Assembly: GCA_031841125.1 (NCBI GenBank)
Contig: CM063112.1
Location: forward strand, 24,826,603 to 24,890,602
Origin: Acanthococcus lagerstroemiae
Taxonomy: Eukaryota > Arthropoda > Insecta > Hemiptera > Eriococcidae
Length of the DNA: 64,000 bases
Direction: 5' to 3'
The notes under the pieces were generated by a model that did not search any database, was not told the origin of the DNA, and saw only the letters and a program-made list of their open reading frames with translations. The position numbers and the translations under genes were made by a program. Below, piece by piece: positions 10,610 to 21,391 of the stretch. Position 1 is the stretch's first letter. The number at the start of each line of letters is the position of its first letter.

Positions 10610-10925
10610 CTGAAAATTCGAATGGTCGTCTCTATTTTAATGCCAAAATTATACCCTTCTCATTATTACTCATCATATTTTACTTTCTTTTTTGTTAAAT
10701 TTAAAAATTGATGGTGAATTTTGTTGTACTTTTTCCATTTTTGAGTTGAAAATATTGGAGGGCGTCGTTCTTTTAAAGCCCCCCCCCCCCCCAAAAAAAA
10801 AGAAGAAAATGCCAAGTCGGCGCCTATGCATCTGATTATCTTCTATTTCTAGGATCAGAGACGAAGCTTGACTTTCAATGGGGGGGGGGAGGCGGAGAAG
10901 GAAAATTTGCCGATTTTTTAATCAA
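10610..10925. other. AT-rich filler with homopolymer runs
   Basis: It holds a C14 run at about 10779-10792 followed by an A-run, and a G9 run near 10880. No gene or TIR was seen. Confidence 0.4.
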
Positions 10926-10929
10926 AATA

Positions 10930-11215
10930 TTTTTCAATTAGAAAAAACGAACAAACAAACGTTCTTCGAAAATAAAAAATTTAAATGAACAGTTTCAAAA
11001 TTTACCGACTGCCAAATTATTGGGTGGAGTTTCACCACTGCAAATTCAGATTGGAAGCTTATCCCCCAGCACTCATATTTGCGCACATGAGCATACCCTA
11101 GTCTGGAAGGGTAAGCTGGAAAGATGTCAGGAATACTTGAGAGGAGCACACAACTTCCTTTTCACATTAAAGTGGTCGTTATTTACTCTTGGTGATATTT
11201 TTTTCTGAATTTCCT
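10930..11215 (-). repeat. Repeat A, minus-strand copy
   Basis: This is the reverse complement of a dispersed repeat also found at 25480-25740, 25915-26680 and 48475-49340. Shared words include CTCAAGTATTCCT, CAGACTAGGGTATGCTCATG and GGCAGTCGGTAAATTTTGAAAC. It is non-coding and ends where the Gypsy coding remnant begins at about 11215. Confidence 0.75.
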
Positions 11216-12610
11216 CTGACTCGTCTCGGGCACGGAAGGGCTTCGGAAGGTCGCGGCGTGACGCCAGGGAGAACGGCGACGCAGGCGGGCGTGGGACTGG
11301 CGGCAGATATTCCTGAAGCGAATGGTAGTTTGTCCAGCACCTCCTCAGCCATGGCTTGGGTAAGTGGTTGTGGTTTACGAACTGGGGTGAAAACGGCCCG
11401 CGGTGTGGTGCGTACTCGCCGGCTCGCGATGGTGGAATTCGTTCTACTGCGACACGGTGGTGGTCGCCGGCAACGCCGAATAACCACTGGCCCGGATGGC
11501 GGAGGCATGGCGGGCTTATCGTTCCTACCGCAGGTAAACGGTGGTTCCGGCAGTGGTGGATGGCTGGGCGTACAGGGTGCAGGCATCCGAAAGTCCTCTT
11601 GGTAAAGCGGGGGACCAGTCGGTTGGCGGTGAGATGGAGGTTGGATTGGCCGATGTTGGAAGCTCCAGGTTGACGGCGGTGAGTGGAACCCTAACCCATA
11701 CGCTGAGTGGCCCCTTGGTTGGTGCGACTCGTGCAGGACGATCCTCCGGTGTTGGTGAGGCTGCCTGGGTCAGAGCCACCGGCCTCGACTAGAGAGAATG
11801 GGCTCGTTGTCGCGCTCGCTTCATCTGCCGTTGCGGCTTTGCTCGGCCCAAGCGCTTGGTCATGCTGGTCGTTTTTTCGCCATGTTGAACTTAAGCTCGA
11901 AAATAAACTCGCGACCGCCCGAAGCGTTAAACGGAATGGAGACGTCTTCCTTGCGTGAGAACTGTTGTGACTGTTGGTTCACTTAATTCTATTCGGTGAT
12001 AGTGTTTTAATTGATCGGCGTTGGCTAACTCCTTGCGGCCATTGATGTCCACAATCTGAAAAACATCAAGACTTGTTTCGCATAGGACAGTGACCGGCCC
12101 TTTCCACGAGGGGTAGAAACCGGCATATTTCCGCTCTGCTTGATGGAACAGCGCGTGTTCGCGGATACGAACCTGGTCGTTGGCCAGGTACCGCGGTGGG
12201 CGTGTGACCTTGGCAATTTTTTTGCGACGTATTGTTGTTGGTTCTGCGTGGCTTTTTCATGAACGCAGGCTAGTTCATTCATTTGGGTCGATTCCCGAGG
12301 ATCTATGTGAGCCGGGTCCTCGTCCTCATTCGGCCGCGAGTTCGTGACCGAAGAGCATTTTCCGCCGGTGTAAATCCGGTGGCGGCATTTTGTCAGGTGC
12401 GTAAGCTGAATAAGGTGTGAGACAAATGCCGTTCCCATTCGGTGTGTGGACCCGTGATTCGCACCCGTAACCCGATCTCTTAGTTTTGGTTTGGTCTTTC
12501 GACAGGGTTGGCACGCGCATGATAAGGAGGGATGCGCTGTACTAAGGTTTGTTTCGAGGCGCACCAAATCCGCCATGCTACGCGAAATTGCGGGCTGTTG
12601 TCGGATATTA
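11215..12610 (-). pseudogene. Gypsy integrase core end and C-terminal extension
   Basis: Minus-strand frames continue the integrase after about 12790. Short core-like motifs are spread over three frames; AERKYAGFYPSWKGPVTVL near 12100 resembles the C-terminal barrel of Gypsy integrase. A Pro/Arg-rich tail (about 11586-11215) carries KPQPLTQAMAEEVLDKLP. The frame changes at least three times, so no functional protein is expected. Confidence 0.7.
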
Positions 12611-13387
12611 TCACGCGGGCGTAGCCATACCGCTAGAAAAAATTCGTCCTCGAGCCGCTTGGCGATTACTGCGGTTTTTACGTTTTTGGTACGGGGTAGG
12701 CCTCCAGCCACTGAGTGAAAAGGTCCATAACGATGATGATGTACTTGTTTCCCTTTTTGGAGCGAGGGTCGGTCCCATAAGATCAATGCTGATCACCTCG
12801 AATGCGGTAGTGGGCACGCGGTGGTGATGCACCCTTGGCAGGCATGGTCCATGTTTGAATCGCTGGCAGGTAGTACACCGGCGCACGTATTCCTCGGTAT
12901 CTCCGCGCCGTGTGGACCAGAAATAGTTTTGTGAGATTACTCGAAGGGTTTCGGCGGCCCCAGGATGTCCGGCTAGCCCGTCGTCATAAAAGTGGACGAG
13001 TACGTCCCGGACGGCGGATGGCGGTACTAGAATTCTGAGGGCCCCGTCTTCCATTCGATGTAGTTGGCGGTTGATGGCCCGATACTCAGTGAGAACGTGG
13101 GTGTCGCGCGGGTTGCGATCCGGCTCGGGTGTGTCCGCAAGCTCGAGCACCTTATCGATAGTGTCTTGAAGGGCAGGGTCGTCTTCTTGAGCTGCTCCAA
13201 CAATCTTCCGGATTGCGTTTTGAGGTGGATTCGCTATAGCCGAGAGGGTGCTTACGGGAGGTAGACATCGCTCGACGTCATCCTCTAACCAGGTCGTGTT
13301 GCACGCAGCGGGGTGGCGTGAAAGTCCGTCTGCCAAGACGTTTTTTCGTCCGGGGACGATATCCACTGAGTAACTGAACTCCTGCAA
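12611..13387 (-). pseudogene. Gypsy RNase H end, integrase zinc finger and start of core
   Basis: An open frame of 258 codons starts with the RNase H end (VDIVPGRKNVLADGLSRHP). It continues into an H2C2 integrase zinc finger: FYDDGLAGHPGAAETL, then NYFWSTRR and RCTTCQRFK (His-His-Cys-Cys). The first core Asp lies in ISIDLMGP. The frame then leaves the integrase reading near 12780. RNase H motifs further upstream (TDASKIGAA near 13640, HTDNRALLWL near 13460) are in neighbouring frames. Confidence 0.85.
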
Positions 13388-13559
13388 GAGCAGGGACTAA
13401 CGCAGGTACTTGCTTTTCTCTTCCTTGGTCTGTGACAACCATAGGAGGGCGCGGTTATCGGTATGTAGTTTAAACGGCGTGGACTCAAGATACATGCGGT
13501 AGACGGTGGCAAACGCCTACTGTTCGTTGGAATGCCACCTCTGTTCGACCTCGTTGAAT

Positions 13560-13870
13560 TTTACGCTGCCATATGAGATGGTGCGTCGTTCTCCGTCGTC
13601 CCCCAGCTGGTATAATACGGCGGCAGCCCCGATTTTTGAGGCGTCGGTTTGCAGATAAAAACGTCGTGTCGGGTCAGGGTGCGCCAGCGTAGCACTTCTC
13701 CGAATGCTTGGCAGGCACTGTCAAACGCTCCTTGTACTGGAGGGGGCAAGTCCATTTGGCATGCTTCAGCAACTCGGTGAGGGGTGACAGGATCTCTGCC
13801 GCATGGTCCACGTGTGGCCCAGTAGGAGGCCGCCACTCCTCGGAGCTGGTCTTGCGCTATCCCTGTCCAT
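13560..13870 (-). pseudogene. Gypsy RT thumb / RNase H start, frameshifted
   Basis: The stretch resembling RT thumb (LRGVA then a degraded YYRRF-like region, TELLKHAKW-like words) switches among frames before the RNase H motif YLQTDASKIGAAAVLYQL at about 13660-13610. The RT fingers and palm that should precede it are absent. Confidence 0.65.
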
Positions 13871-13873
13871 TCT

Positions 13874-14866
13874 TCAGGTGGAACGTGGCTGTCCCGGCAA
13901 ATCTTTCCGCGTGCCCCCAGGAAGACATTTGGGTCTTTCTGTACGCTCCCGCTGAAAGTTGGCAGGCCGCGAGACGGGCGTAGTGGAGCGTATTCCAAGG
14001 TGGAAGCAGGCGCGTTGTAACAGCATCTCGAACTGCCTATCTGTGAGCATATAGGCGGTTGCTGCAGCGGCTGGTATAACTGGCGTCGGCGTCACGGAAG
14101 CTCGTTCATCGGCATATTTTGTGAACGGGCCGTGCTGCGGGGCAGGATAGCGAGAGCGTGGTGGATCTTGGTGGTGTACGGGTGGAGCTCCGCGGCGGTA
14201 GCTGAACGTGGCCGTGTAGGCACCCGTGGTCAGCTCGTCTGGTTCGAGTCGGCGAACGCGTATGCGTGGTTGAGTGAACGGCGAAGCAAACCCTTGAATG
14301 CGGGCATCTTCGAACGCCGGATCGGAGTCGTACCCGGACATGGAGCTATTTGGGTTGTGATATCGGCCCGAATACGCATAGTCACGGGGCTGGTAGTCGC
14401 GTAGTGGGCGCCGATAAGCGTCATTGGCGGGCGGCGCACGCTGCTCATGATCGGCCATTCGAACCGGGTGTGAGAGTGATGTGTACTGGGTCGTAAGTGG
14501 CCGTGTCGACGCTTCTCGGAGGCGCGTCGTTGAGGGTCGAACTACCCGTCCGACTGCGTGATTTTGGTGAGGTTGCAACGGTTCTCGATTACCGCGAGGA
14601 TCCACATGGGCGAGCGGTAACTTTCGACTAGGTTCGTCGATTGCGGGCGACGGCTTACGATGAGTACGGCGAACTAGGCGAGTTGGTGATTGCTCTCCGT
14701 CAGAGTAATCACCTGGTGGTGATAGATCTCGGAACATCAGGTCCGGCAGGTTGGGCGCGGAAGCGCCGTGGCGGCGTCGGTACGCCGGTGGTTGCCCCGA
14801 GTAGGTGGGCTCACTGAGTGCCACTTCGTAATCTGGATGAACGGCCGGCCACATGTTGGGCGCCAT
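13874..14866 (-). pseudogene. Gypsy gag-like ORF (330 codons), Pro/Arg-rich
   Basis: The frame is open from the primer-binding site. It is rich in Pro, Arg, Tyr and Ser with no membrane segment, which suits a low-complexity gag N-terminus. A LPTFSGS..DPNVFL motif typical of the Gypsy gag start is in the adjacent frame near 13960-13900. No CCHC knuckle is present, which agrees with the deletion near 13870. The first ATG overlaps the primer-binding site, so it is probably not the native start. Confidence 0.7.
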
Positions 14867-14867
14867 T
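14852..14867 (-). other. tRNA primer-binding site of the Gypsy element
   Basis: On the minus strand TGGCGCCCAACATG starts two bases after an LTR end reading GTTTCGTGACA. TGGCGCC is the usual start of a site complementary to the 3' end of tRNA-Lys. It fixes the LTR/internal boundary. Confidence 0.7.
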
Positions 14868-15040
14868 TGTCACGAAACTCGGGCTATCCGGCCCGGTTGG
14901 TCGGCGGCTGTCAACAGCGTCTCCTCATGTAGGACCTCATGTCGTCATCTACATCAATTTGCTGATGCTTGTTCTTGCTCGTTCGTGTTCGTTTCCATTT
15001 GTTCATGTTTGTTCGCCGATAAAGGCCCACAGTCAGACTA
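14868..15040 (-). mobile_element. Partial 5' LTR of the Gypsy element
   Basis: The LTR end (TGTCACGAAACTCGGGCTA on the plus strand) is close to the inverse of the end of the solo LTR at 17130-18529 (TAGCCCGGGTTTCACGACA), so the two are related LTRs. I cannot find the other end. GC content drops after about 15040 and the LTR appears truncated there. Confidence 0.6.
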
Positions 15041-15790
15041 TGATTCTTGAGGGGGCAAATTATATAATGTGGAAGGCAAATTATGTTTTGAATATCTGTC
15101 AGAATCGTACATAGGTGCATATTATATGCATATATGGGTTTTTTGACTACGGTGAGTTCCGGATAAAAAGTCGACAACCCGAGAACCGCTTTAAAATACT
15201 TGTATTTCGGAGTATATTTTATGTCGAAACACTTATAAATATAAGTTTAATCATTACATCCATGGAAGGGTAAGAAAATTGGGGGGAAAATTCGATGATA
15301 AATTCAGCACAACATGAGATCCAGTGTAAAAACAATGGGTAAGATAATCTTTCGGAATTCTATGGGGAAGAATAGGAAGGGATAGGGGGTGGTGGAGAAA
15401 GACGATAAGAGCCCATGCCCGTCTATGGGCGCGTTCGGGTGGCGTGAGCACTCCTCGCGCATCCGAACAAAAGCTGTTAAATAAAAATAAATAAATAAAT
15501 AATCATTCATTTTCATTGGAGTAGAAAATGAGATACGTCTGCTTACCTTAGTAATTATACGCATGAGATACGGCATAAAACTAAGCAAAAAAGACGTAAC
15601 TCAATTAAAATTCATTTTTCGTCAGAGAGACTCGTTTCAAACTTTCTGTTTTGGTTTTCATTATTGAAGTAATCAAATACCACTTATTTGAGTACTCTGT
15701 CCGTTCATTACTTTTCATCAGGAACTCGGAAAGAATCATTTCAATATGATTGACTTCATAGAGTGTCATTGTAATTCGCGTATTGGAATT
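15040..15790. other. AT-rich region with a possible LINE tail
   Basis: A short GC-richer stretch (15410-15475) runs into ATAAAAATAAATAAATAAAT at about 15480-15505, which looks like the 3' tail of a truncated LINE on the plus strand. Then the word GAGATACGTCT recurs (15526) with an inverted partner near 15585-15602. No gene was seen. Confidence 0.4.
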
Positions 15791-15794
15791 TAAA

Positions 15795-16440
15795 CCTGCA
15801 CTAGACTGCGCTGCAAAATCACCTGCGTGGGTGTTAGCAGGCGAAAACGAGTGAGTGATCATGTCTACTTTCAAGCAGGGATGTGAAAGAAGCTGGAAGC
15901 AGAAGCCGGAAGTTTTTATGTATCCTGACTCAAATCGAGAAGCCGGTAGCCGGAAGCCAATTCCAGTTGGAAGCCAGAAGCTGGAAGAGAAGTCTTTTGT
16001 TTATCGGCTTCTTTTTGGCTTCCAAGTTCCAATTCAGAGTCAGCATTTGGCCGAATTTGTCAGTCATTGTTTATAAGAAAAGAGCTCTTAAACTCGTTGC
16101 TTCAAAGTCTAAATATATTATTTCATTTGAACTTGTTTTGTGCTTCTTATTATTTTGGAAAAGGGGGGAGGGGGGCTTAAAAGATGCTAGAGATGAAATA
16201 AAGTGAAATTTCGGGAGCTAGAAGTCGGAAGCTGGAAGTTTTTTGAAATAACAGAAGCCGGAAGAGAAGTTTTTTCAATAAGCTTCTCATCCCTGCTTTC
16301 AAGTAGAAAAACTACTATCTTCTGGAGAAAAAAAAAAATAGTAAAACTAATTGTACCAGTAGGACTGATTATAATTCATTTTTTTGTGATGATGCAGTTA
16401 ACTTTGGGACAAATTTTCCTTGAAAGTGGATTTCTAATCA
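15795..16440. repeat. Repeat D, interrupted by a hAT MITE
   Basis: Bases 15803-15875 plus 16304-16410 together match 39473-39640 (CTGCAAAATCACCTGCG, TAGAAAAACT, GACTGATTATAATTCA). The copy at 39.5 kb lacks the 420-bp insert and so serves as an empty-site paralogue. Confidence 0.8.
15876..16295. mobile_element. hAT MITE with a perfect 8-bp target duplication
   Basis: The ends CAGGGATG..GAAG and CTTC..CATCCCTG are inverted, and CTTTCAAG flanks both sides exactly (15868-15875, 16296-16303). That is the signature of hAT insertion. The interior consists largely of degenerate GAAGCCGGAAG/GAAGCTGGAAG steps with no transposase. The paralogue at about 39527 shows the uninterrupted site. Confidence 0.9.
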
Positions 16441-16559
16441 ACTTAATAATAGTTGAAGTTCACTACACGCTTACCGGAAATCATACGTAATCACTCTCAC
16501 ATATACAGAGCTGCCAACACTTGAAACTCGAAGTTTAAATTTCAATTTCCAATTGTTAA

Positions 16560-16880
16560 TACCCTCGTTTCACTAAAGAAATTAGATGTATCTCACAGCG
16601 TCACGAAGCAACGACGTACCCTATTTCTAAATGGGAGGAGATACGTCTTTTTCCCTTAGCAACACTGACATACGTCCAATTCGCTTAGTTTTTCATGATG
16701 ATACTGAGATACGTCTTTTTTGTTTTCTACTTTTGCAACACTGTTTCAGCAAGTTACGTCGTTTTCGCTTAGTAACCTTCATGTAAACAACGACGAACAT
16801 GCACATAGACCGAATAACGTAATAACTCATTTTCGCAAAAATCTTGATACGTCTTTTTGGCTTAAGAGGGCAGTGGTGCA
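16560..16880. repeat. Recurrent GATACGTCTTTTT..CTTAG motif
   Basis: At least four spaced copies of (A/G)ATACGTC followed within 10 bases by a CTTAG or CTTAA word lie here. Inverted and direct copies also occur at 15526-15605. The pattern resembles subterminal transposase-binding repeats of a DNA transposon. No clear TIR was identified. Confidence 0.5.
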
Positions 16881-17129
16881 TCATACAGTAATACCAACAT
16901 TACAACATTTTTATTTTACTGTGCAATTTTTATTTTGTTATTTTTTGTTTTCCACTTTTGTGTTCATTTTATGACTGTTTATTTTCTATATTTACTATTT
17001 TCATCTTTTTTGTACTCCACTTTTCGGTTCATTTTGTGTGTTTTCATTTTCTATTTCTACTTTTCTAATCATTTTGCGTTGATTTATGTTTTATTTTTAC
17101 CTCGTATTTGTCATTTCAAAATTCAAGTT

Positions 17130-18529
17130 TGTCACAACGACCCCGTGTGCTCGTTTAAAATTTCACCTAATTTGGATCGAACAAACTGTCCAACGGCTAA
17201 CAGGGCGTGATCTTGCGGCCTAACTAATACGCACGCTCGCGAAACCAGTACCGTCTCCCTCACCGTTCTCCGCGTCCTTCGAGACCGATCCAGCCTTCTA
17301 AAAAACGCCGGTCGCATGTTCGGTGCTCGCCTTTGTCTCACCCTTTCAGCCCTTTTCGGTTCCTTCCCGCGCGCTCTATGAGCTCGGCTATCGGGCCGCA
17401 GCGCGCTTTCTCTCTCTCTCCTCTCGTATCGTTATTTTTCCCCCTCACCTACGTCCGGCGAGCAAATCCTATAAATTCTCTGTTTCTACCCATTTTCGAG
17501 ACTGCTTTCTGCGACGCGTTCGCATCGCTGTCTTGCTGCTGCCGTCTTTCCGCGCTAGCCTAGCCTAGTTTACCACTTACTTAACGGCTACCTTAGCCTA
17601 CGTTGCCGTTAACCGGCCTATTTCGCTACTTCGCCAACTTCACTCAACTTAGCCTACTGAGCTAACTTCACTTTCCCGCCTATAACTAACTTCCTGCCTG
17701 TATCAGTTTGCGTACCAGATTGGTATGCCAGCTAGTTGCGAGCTGATCCAGTAGCCTAGTTCTCTAGCGTACCTGTTTCGGTAGGCCGTCGGGTTGCCAG
17801 AGCACTCCACTTACTCGCTTCTCTCTATAGCGCTTACTTGCCTGTCTCAGTTCGCGTACCAGATTGGTATGCCAGCTAGTTGCGAGCTGATTCAATAGCC
17901 TAAAACTTCTCTAGCGTACCTGTTTCGGTAGGCCGTCCGGTTGCCAGAGCACCTACACCTTACTCACCCTTAACTTGACCTATGGGCTATCCTACCAACC
18001 TACTACCACTACCAACTAACTAACTTAGTCAGGGTCACCGCACAGCAAGCCAGAGGACGTTAGTTAGGCCGCTGGGTCATTGACCATCGCTGTCCATAAG
18101 CGTACCGCTTAGTTGCCCACGTCGCAGCCCTCCGTCCGTGTCGTTCGCGCTTATCAATAACTTGTTGTTGCAAAATACTGCTACCATTTCCGCGATCCAA
18201 CGTGAACTTATTTCATATTTGTGCCGTTTACCTCTCATATTCGTTTTTTACTCTGTAAATATTAACGTACGTGGCTGTAAATAGTGCCAAGTGCTTTGTG
18301 CATATACAATTATTAAACTAATTCACTCTAAACCCAGAGTAAATTTGTGCCGTGTTTTGGAACTCTACGCCAACGCCCCTCTCAAAACTATGTCGCTCCG
18401 CGACGAGGCCAGCAGGTCGGCCCCCAAAGCAGCGTTCCGGTCCCTCCGAAACCGTCGCGTACCGCTGCCCCCAGTTCGATCGGCCTCCCCTGCGGGACTG
18501 CCGGGCCGAATAGCCCGGGTTTCACGACA
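17130..18529 (+). mobile_element. Solo LTR (Gypsy-type), 1400 bp with a 4-bp target duplication
   Basis: It starts TGTCACAACGACC and ends GGGTTTCACGACA, giving canonical TGT...ACA ends, and is flanked by AGTT at 17126-17129 and 18530-18533. It is GC-richer than its flanks. A TATAAAT at about 17470 could be the LTR promoter. An internal direct repeat (about 17695-17805 and 17841-17955) shares CGTACCAGATTGGTATGCCA and TACCTGTTTCGGTAGGCCGT. The lack of an internal domain means the element was lost by LTR-LTR recombination. Its end resembles that of the Gypsy LTR at 14868. Confidence 0.88.
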
Positions 18530-18589
18530 AGTTCAAAACGACCTTTATTGTTATTATTTTCCTCTAACTTATATAAATAAATAAACATA

Positions 18590-19320
18590 TTATGTATAGA
18601 CTAGGTTAAGTTGTCCTCTGTTGGGCAAAGGCCTCTCTCAGACGTCCCCATTCCCTCCTGTTTTGTGCAATCCTGTGATATTGCCTGTGCTGGAACATTT
18701 TATCAAATTCATCCTTCCATCTGGTTCTTTGTTTCCCTTTTTTTTTCTCCCCCCCCCCTTTCAAAAACCAATAGGAAGTTATTTTTGGCGACCTGTTATT
18801 GTCCATCGTCACCACGTGTCCAGCCCAATCCCACTTCAACCTCCTTATAGCATGGAGGAAGTTAATGTCGTATTTTAGCTTCTCCTTAATTTTAGATAAC
18901 TTTCTCTTTATTCCAAGGATTGCCCTTTTCAAACTGTTTTGGTGGATGACGATTTTTTCTTCTTCAGTTTTGGTGAGCAACCAGGTCTGGCAACCATATA
19001 CGACGGGGTGGGAAAGACACAACTGTTTAAGTTTTATCCTTTTTGTTTTAATGAAAAATTCCCTTTAAATATTTTTTTCAAAGACCAAAACTTTTTCCAA
19101 GAATTGGCTATTCTTATATCCAATTCCAAATTTTTCGTTTTGTTGAATGATATCGTCCACCCCCTCTATGTTTTTTTTCATTTATAGCCACAGGCTCCTC
19201 CCGTTTGTTTGACAAAATGTTTGTTTTTTCTATGTTAATTTTCAGACCCGCTTCCTCTCCCCTTTCGCTTAATTCTTCCAACATCTCCTTCAAAGCTCGT
19301 CCCCGATTTGGCGTTTATTT
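18590..19320 (-). mobile_element. LINE 3' end (RT C-terminal domain and tail)
   Basis: Minus-strand frames read GLKINIEKTNIL near 19240, then SWKKFWSL and KGNFSL near 19080, VVYGCQTWLLTK, LKWDWAGHVVTM, QRTRWKDEFDKM and AQNRREWGRLREAFAQQ near 18610. This is the post-catalytic region of a non-LTR RT typical of many insect endonuclease/RT genes. At least one frameshift lies near 19020-19060. The RT palm is missing, so this is a 5'-truncated, dead copy. Its tail (TTTATTTATTT on the minus strand) lies just outside the solo LTR. Confidence 0.85.
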
Positions 19321-19385
19321 TGCTCTTTAGGATTTAAGGTTTTCTTTTATTTTTAAGTCTTTTCGTTCTGCTTGTTTGTTCAAGC

Positions 19386-19894
19386 CAGAGTTGGGCATTT
19401 TTCAATCGACTGAGTGGACGCTGTTATGCAAAAAGGACTCAAGCAATATTTAGTGACAAAATGAGTGATTAGTAATCGTTAGAATTTTTCAAAATTGGGC
19501 CTCCGATACAAAAATGTATACCCACGTTGAAAAAAGCTTATCAGTAACCGCATTCACTGGCTTTTAAATGTTACGCTTTCTCAAAAAAAAAAAAACAGAT
19601 TTTGTCCCTTGAGTCCTTTTTGCTTAACGGCGTCCAATTATGACTGATGATTAGTCAACGCACGTTTTATAGTCATGACTAAATCAGTCAGTCTTTATAG
19701 TCATGACTAGGTAGTTTACGAAGCGTGAGTATAAACAATAACTGAATATAAATATGTTAGTTACGATATATAAAAGGGTACGCGGTACATTAATAATGTA
19801 GTCATGACTAAATTATCATAACCTTTAGTCACGACTAAGTAATATTCCATTTTAACCGTAATCATACATTTTAGTTGACTAATGCCCAACTCTG
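19386..19894. mobile_element. hAT MITE with a perfect 8-bp duplication, carrying a nested MITE
   Basis: The ends CAGAGTTGGGCAT and ATGCCCAACTCTG are perfect 13-bp inverses. GTTCAAGC flanks both sides (19378-19385, 19895-19902). The interior repeats TAGTCATGACTA palindromes. Another MITE sits inside at 19416-19635 and so is younger. Confidence 0.92.
19416..19635. mobile_element. MITE, GGACGCTGTTAAGC family, nested copy
   Basis: It begins GGACGCTGTTATGCAAAAAG and ends CTTTTTGCTTAACGGCGTCC, with the same interior words as 9081-9313. It lies wholly within the hAT MITE. Confidence 0.8.
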
Positions 19895-19904
19895 GTTCAA
19901 GCCT

Positions 19905-21385
19905 ACGTTTATTTCATTTTTGTATTTTTAATTTTTAGATGACTGAAGAGAGTCTCCCACGCTTGCACTATTCTGTGCACACTGGGGAAGAATTATTGTA
20001 ATTATTTGCCTGTATTTCAACAAAATATAACATATACTCTTTCTTCACCTTGTGTTCTAAATTTTTTCGATTATTATTTGATTCCTGGTTACATACCGTT
20101 TATACGCCAGTGTCACCATCAGTGCTATAATTTCCGTGGTATCCTTGCATTGTATAATCAATCAACCCTGTCGAGAGGGGAGGGAGAAAGGGGGGAAATA
20201 CCAGGGGCCCGGACTTTCAAGGGGACTGATATTTTTAAAAGGCCTGAATTTCAATCATACTGTACATCAAATATGAAAGAAACTCTTATAATTTTTTCCT
20301 ATCTAACAAAAGAACAAATTGAACTGGAAGAAGAGTGGGCCCGCGAAAATTCCCCCAGGCCCTCTTTTTCTCTCTACGGGGCTGCAATCAATACGTGCGT
20401 TCTACTGTAAGAAAAGTTTATAATTCACAGATACTGATGATAGAGAAGATGTTGGTAAAATTCGGTTATCGTTGCTACATTCAATAACAGGAAATAAAAA
20501 ATTTGTTAGATTACCCGAACCAGTTGACTCTTAGTGGTGTTCGGGATACACCAATGGTGTACATTGGAAACGAGTGAACTGTATACTTTTTTTTCACGCA
20601 TATCCCCATCACCATGTCACTGGAAATGTGGTAGACTTACCTGTGAACAGAAAAAAAACACAAAATTAAAATAATGCACCAACACATGCGCAAGACATAA
20701 GAAGGTAAAAGCCTACGATGGCTCTATAAAGAAGAATCCCGCCCATCGGATACTTAGGTTTGTCTTCCAAGGTTGGTTGAAAGCTGTAGTGTGAACCGAC
20801 TCTTGCTATACCCACTGATGACTGAAACGGGTATGAAATTCTGAAACGGCTTTGACTCACATAAACTACTCGTTTCCCGTTAGGTCCTTCTGGAATACAA
20901 GAATTACATTATTTTTTTTTTTGGCACACAAGGGGCCCCAACAGAAATTTCTATAGATTTTCTAGTTCCCTCCTATGAATTGTCTTAGCTTAGGAAGGAT
21001 GGGTACCAGCATCAAGCAATTCTATTCTATACATAAAGAGCCCCAGCAAAATTGTCTGACCTTCTCGGGAATCTTACATGGCTTGTCTTCTGAGATGAAC
21101 AGCAATCTAACACATACCGAGAGTATCTCTCTCTTCTATCAAGATTTGTAACTCCAAACTCTTTTTTGATTATTTTACATTAGTAACCCTAGGGATCTCC
21201 AGATACACTCAACTGGTGCGTGGTATTGCCACTGGTGTGGAAACCGAAGGGCCGATTAAAATATAACAAATCTCAGTTGATATCAGAGAAATACATCAAA
21301 AATATATTGACGATAGTGAAAGTACAAATTTTCACCCAATCGCAAGAAAGAAAAAAAAACTGAGTTATACTTTCACTGACAGGAT
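19905..21385. other. Anonymous AT-rich sequence
   Basis: No recognisable protein, TIR or tandem array. An ORF at 20006-20410 (134 codons, alternative start) has no known motif and overlaps low-complexity DNA. I do not call it a gene. Confidence 0.4.
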
Positions 21386-21391
21386 AAACAT

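Larger units (their letters stand above)
11215..14867 (-). mobile_element. Gypsy (Ty3) LTR retrotransposon, internally deleted
   Basis: A GC-rich block (well above its surroundings) reads on the minus strand in Gypsy order: a primer-binding site at 14852-14866, gag (to about 13880), RT thumb, RNase H with a DGLSRH end, integrase with an H2C2 zinc finger, a core, and a C-terminal extension that ends near 11215. Late gag, protease and the RT palm (the YVDD region) are missing, with gag joined to the RT thumb near 13860-13880. Multiple frameshifts are present. A partial 5' LTR follows at 14868. No 3' LTR is visible, because Repeat A begins at once. Confidence 0.85.

Noticed and set aside
11189..11605. 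Plus-strand ORFs across the Gypsy region
   Set aside because: They are shadows of the GC-rich Gypsy coding strand, which lies on the minus strand.
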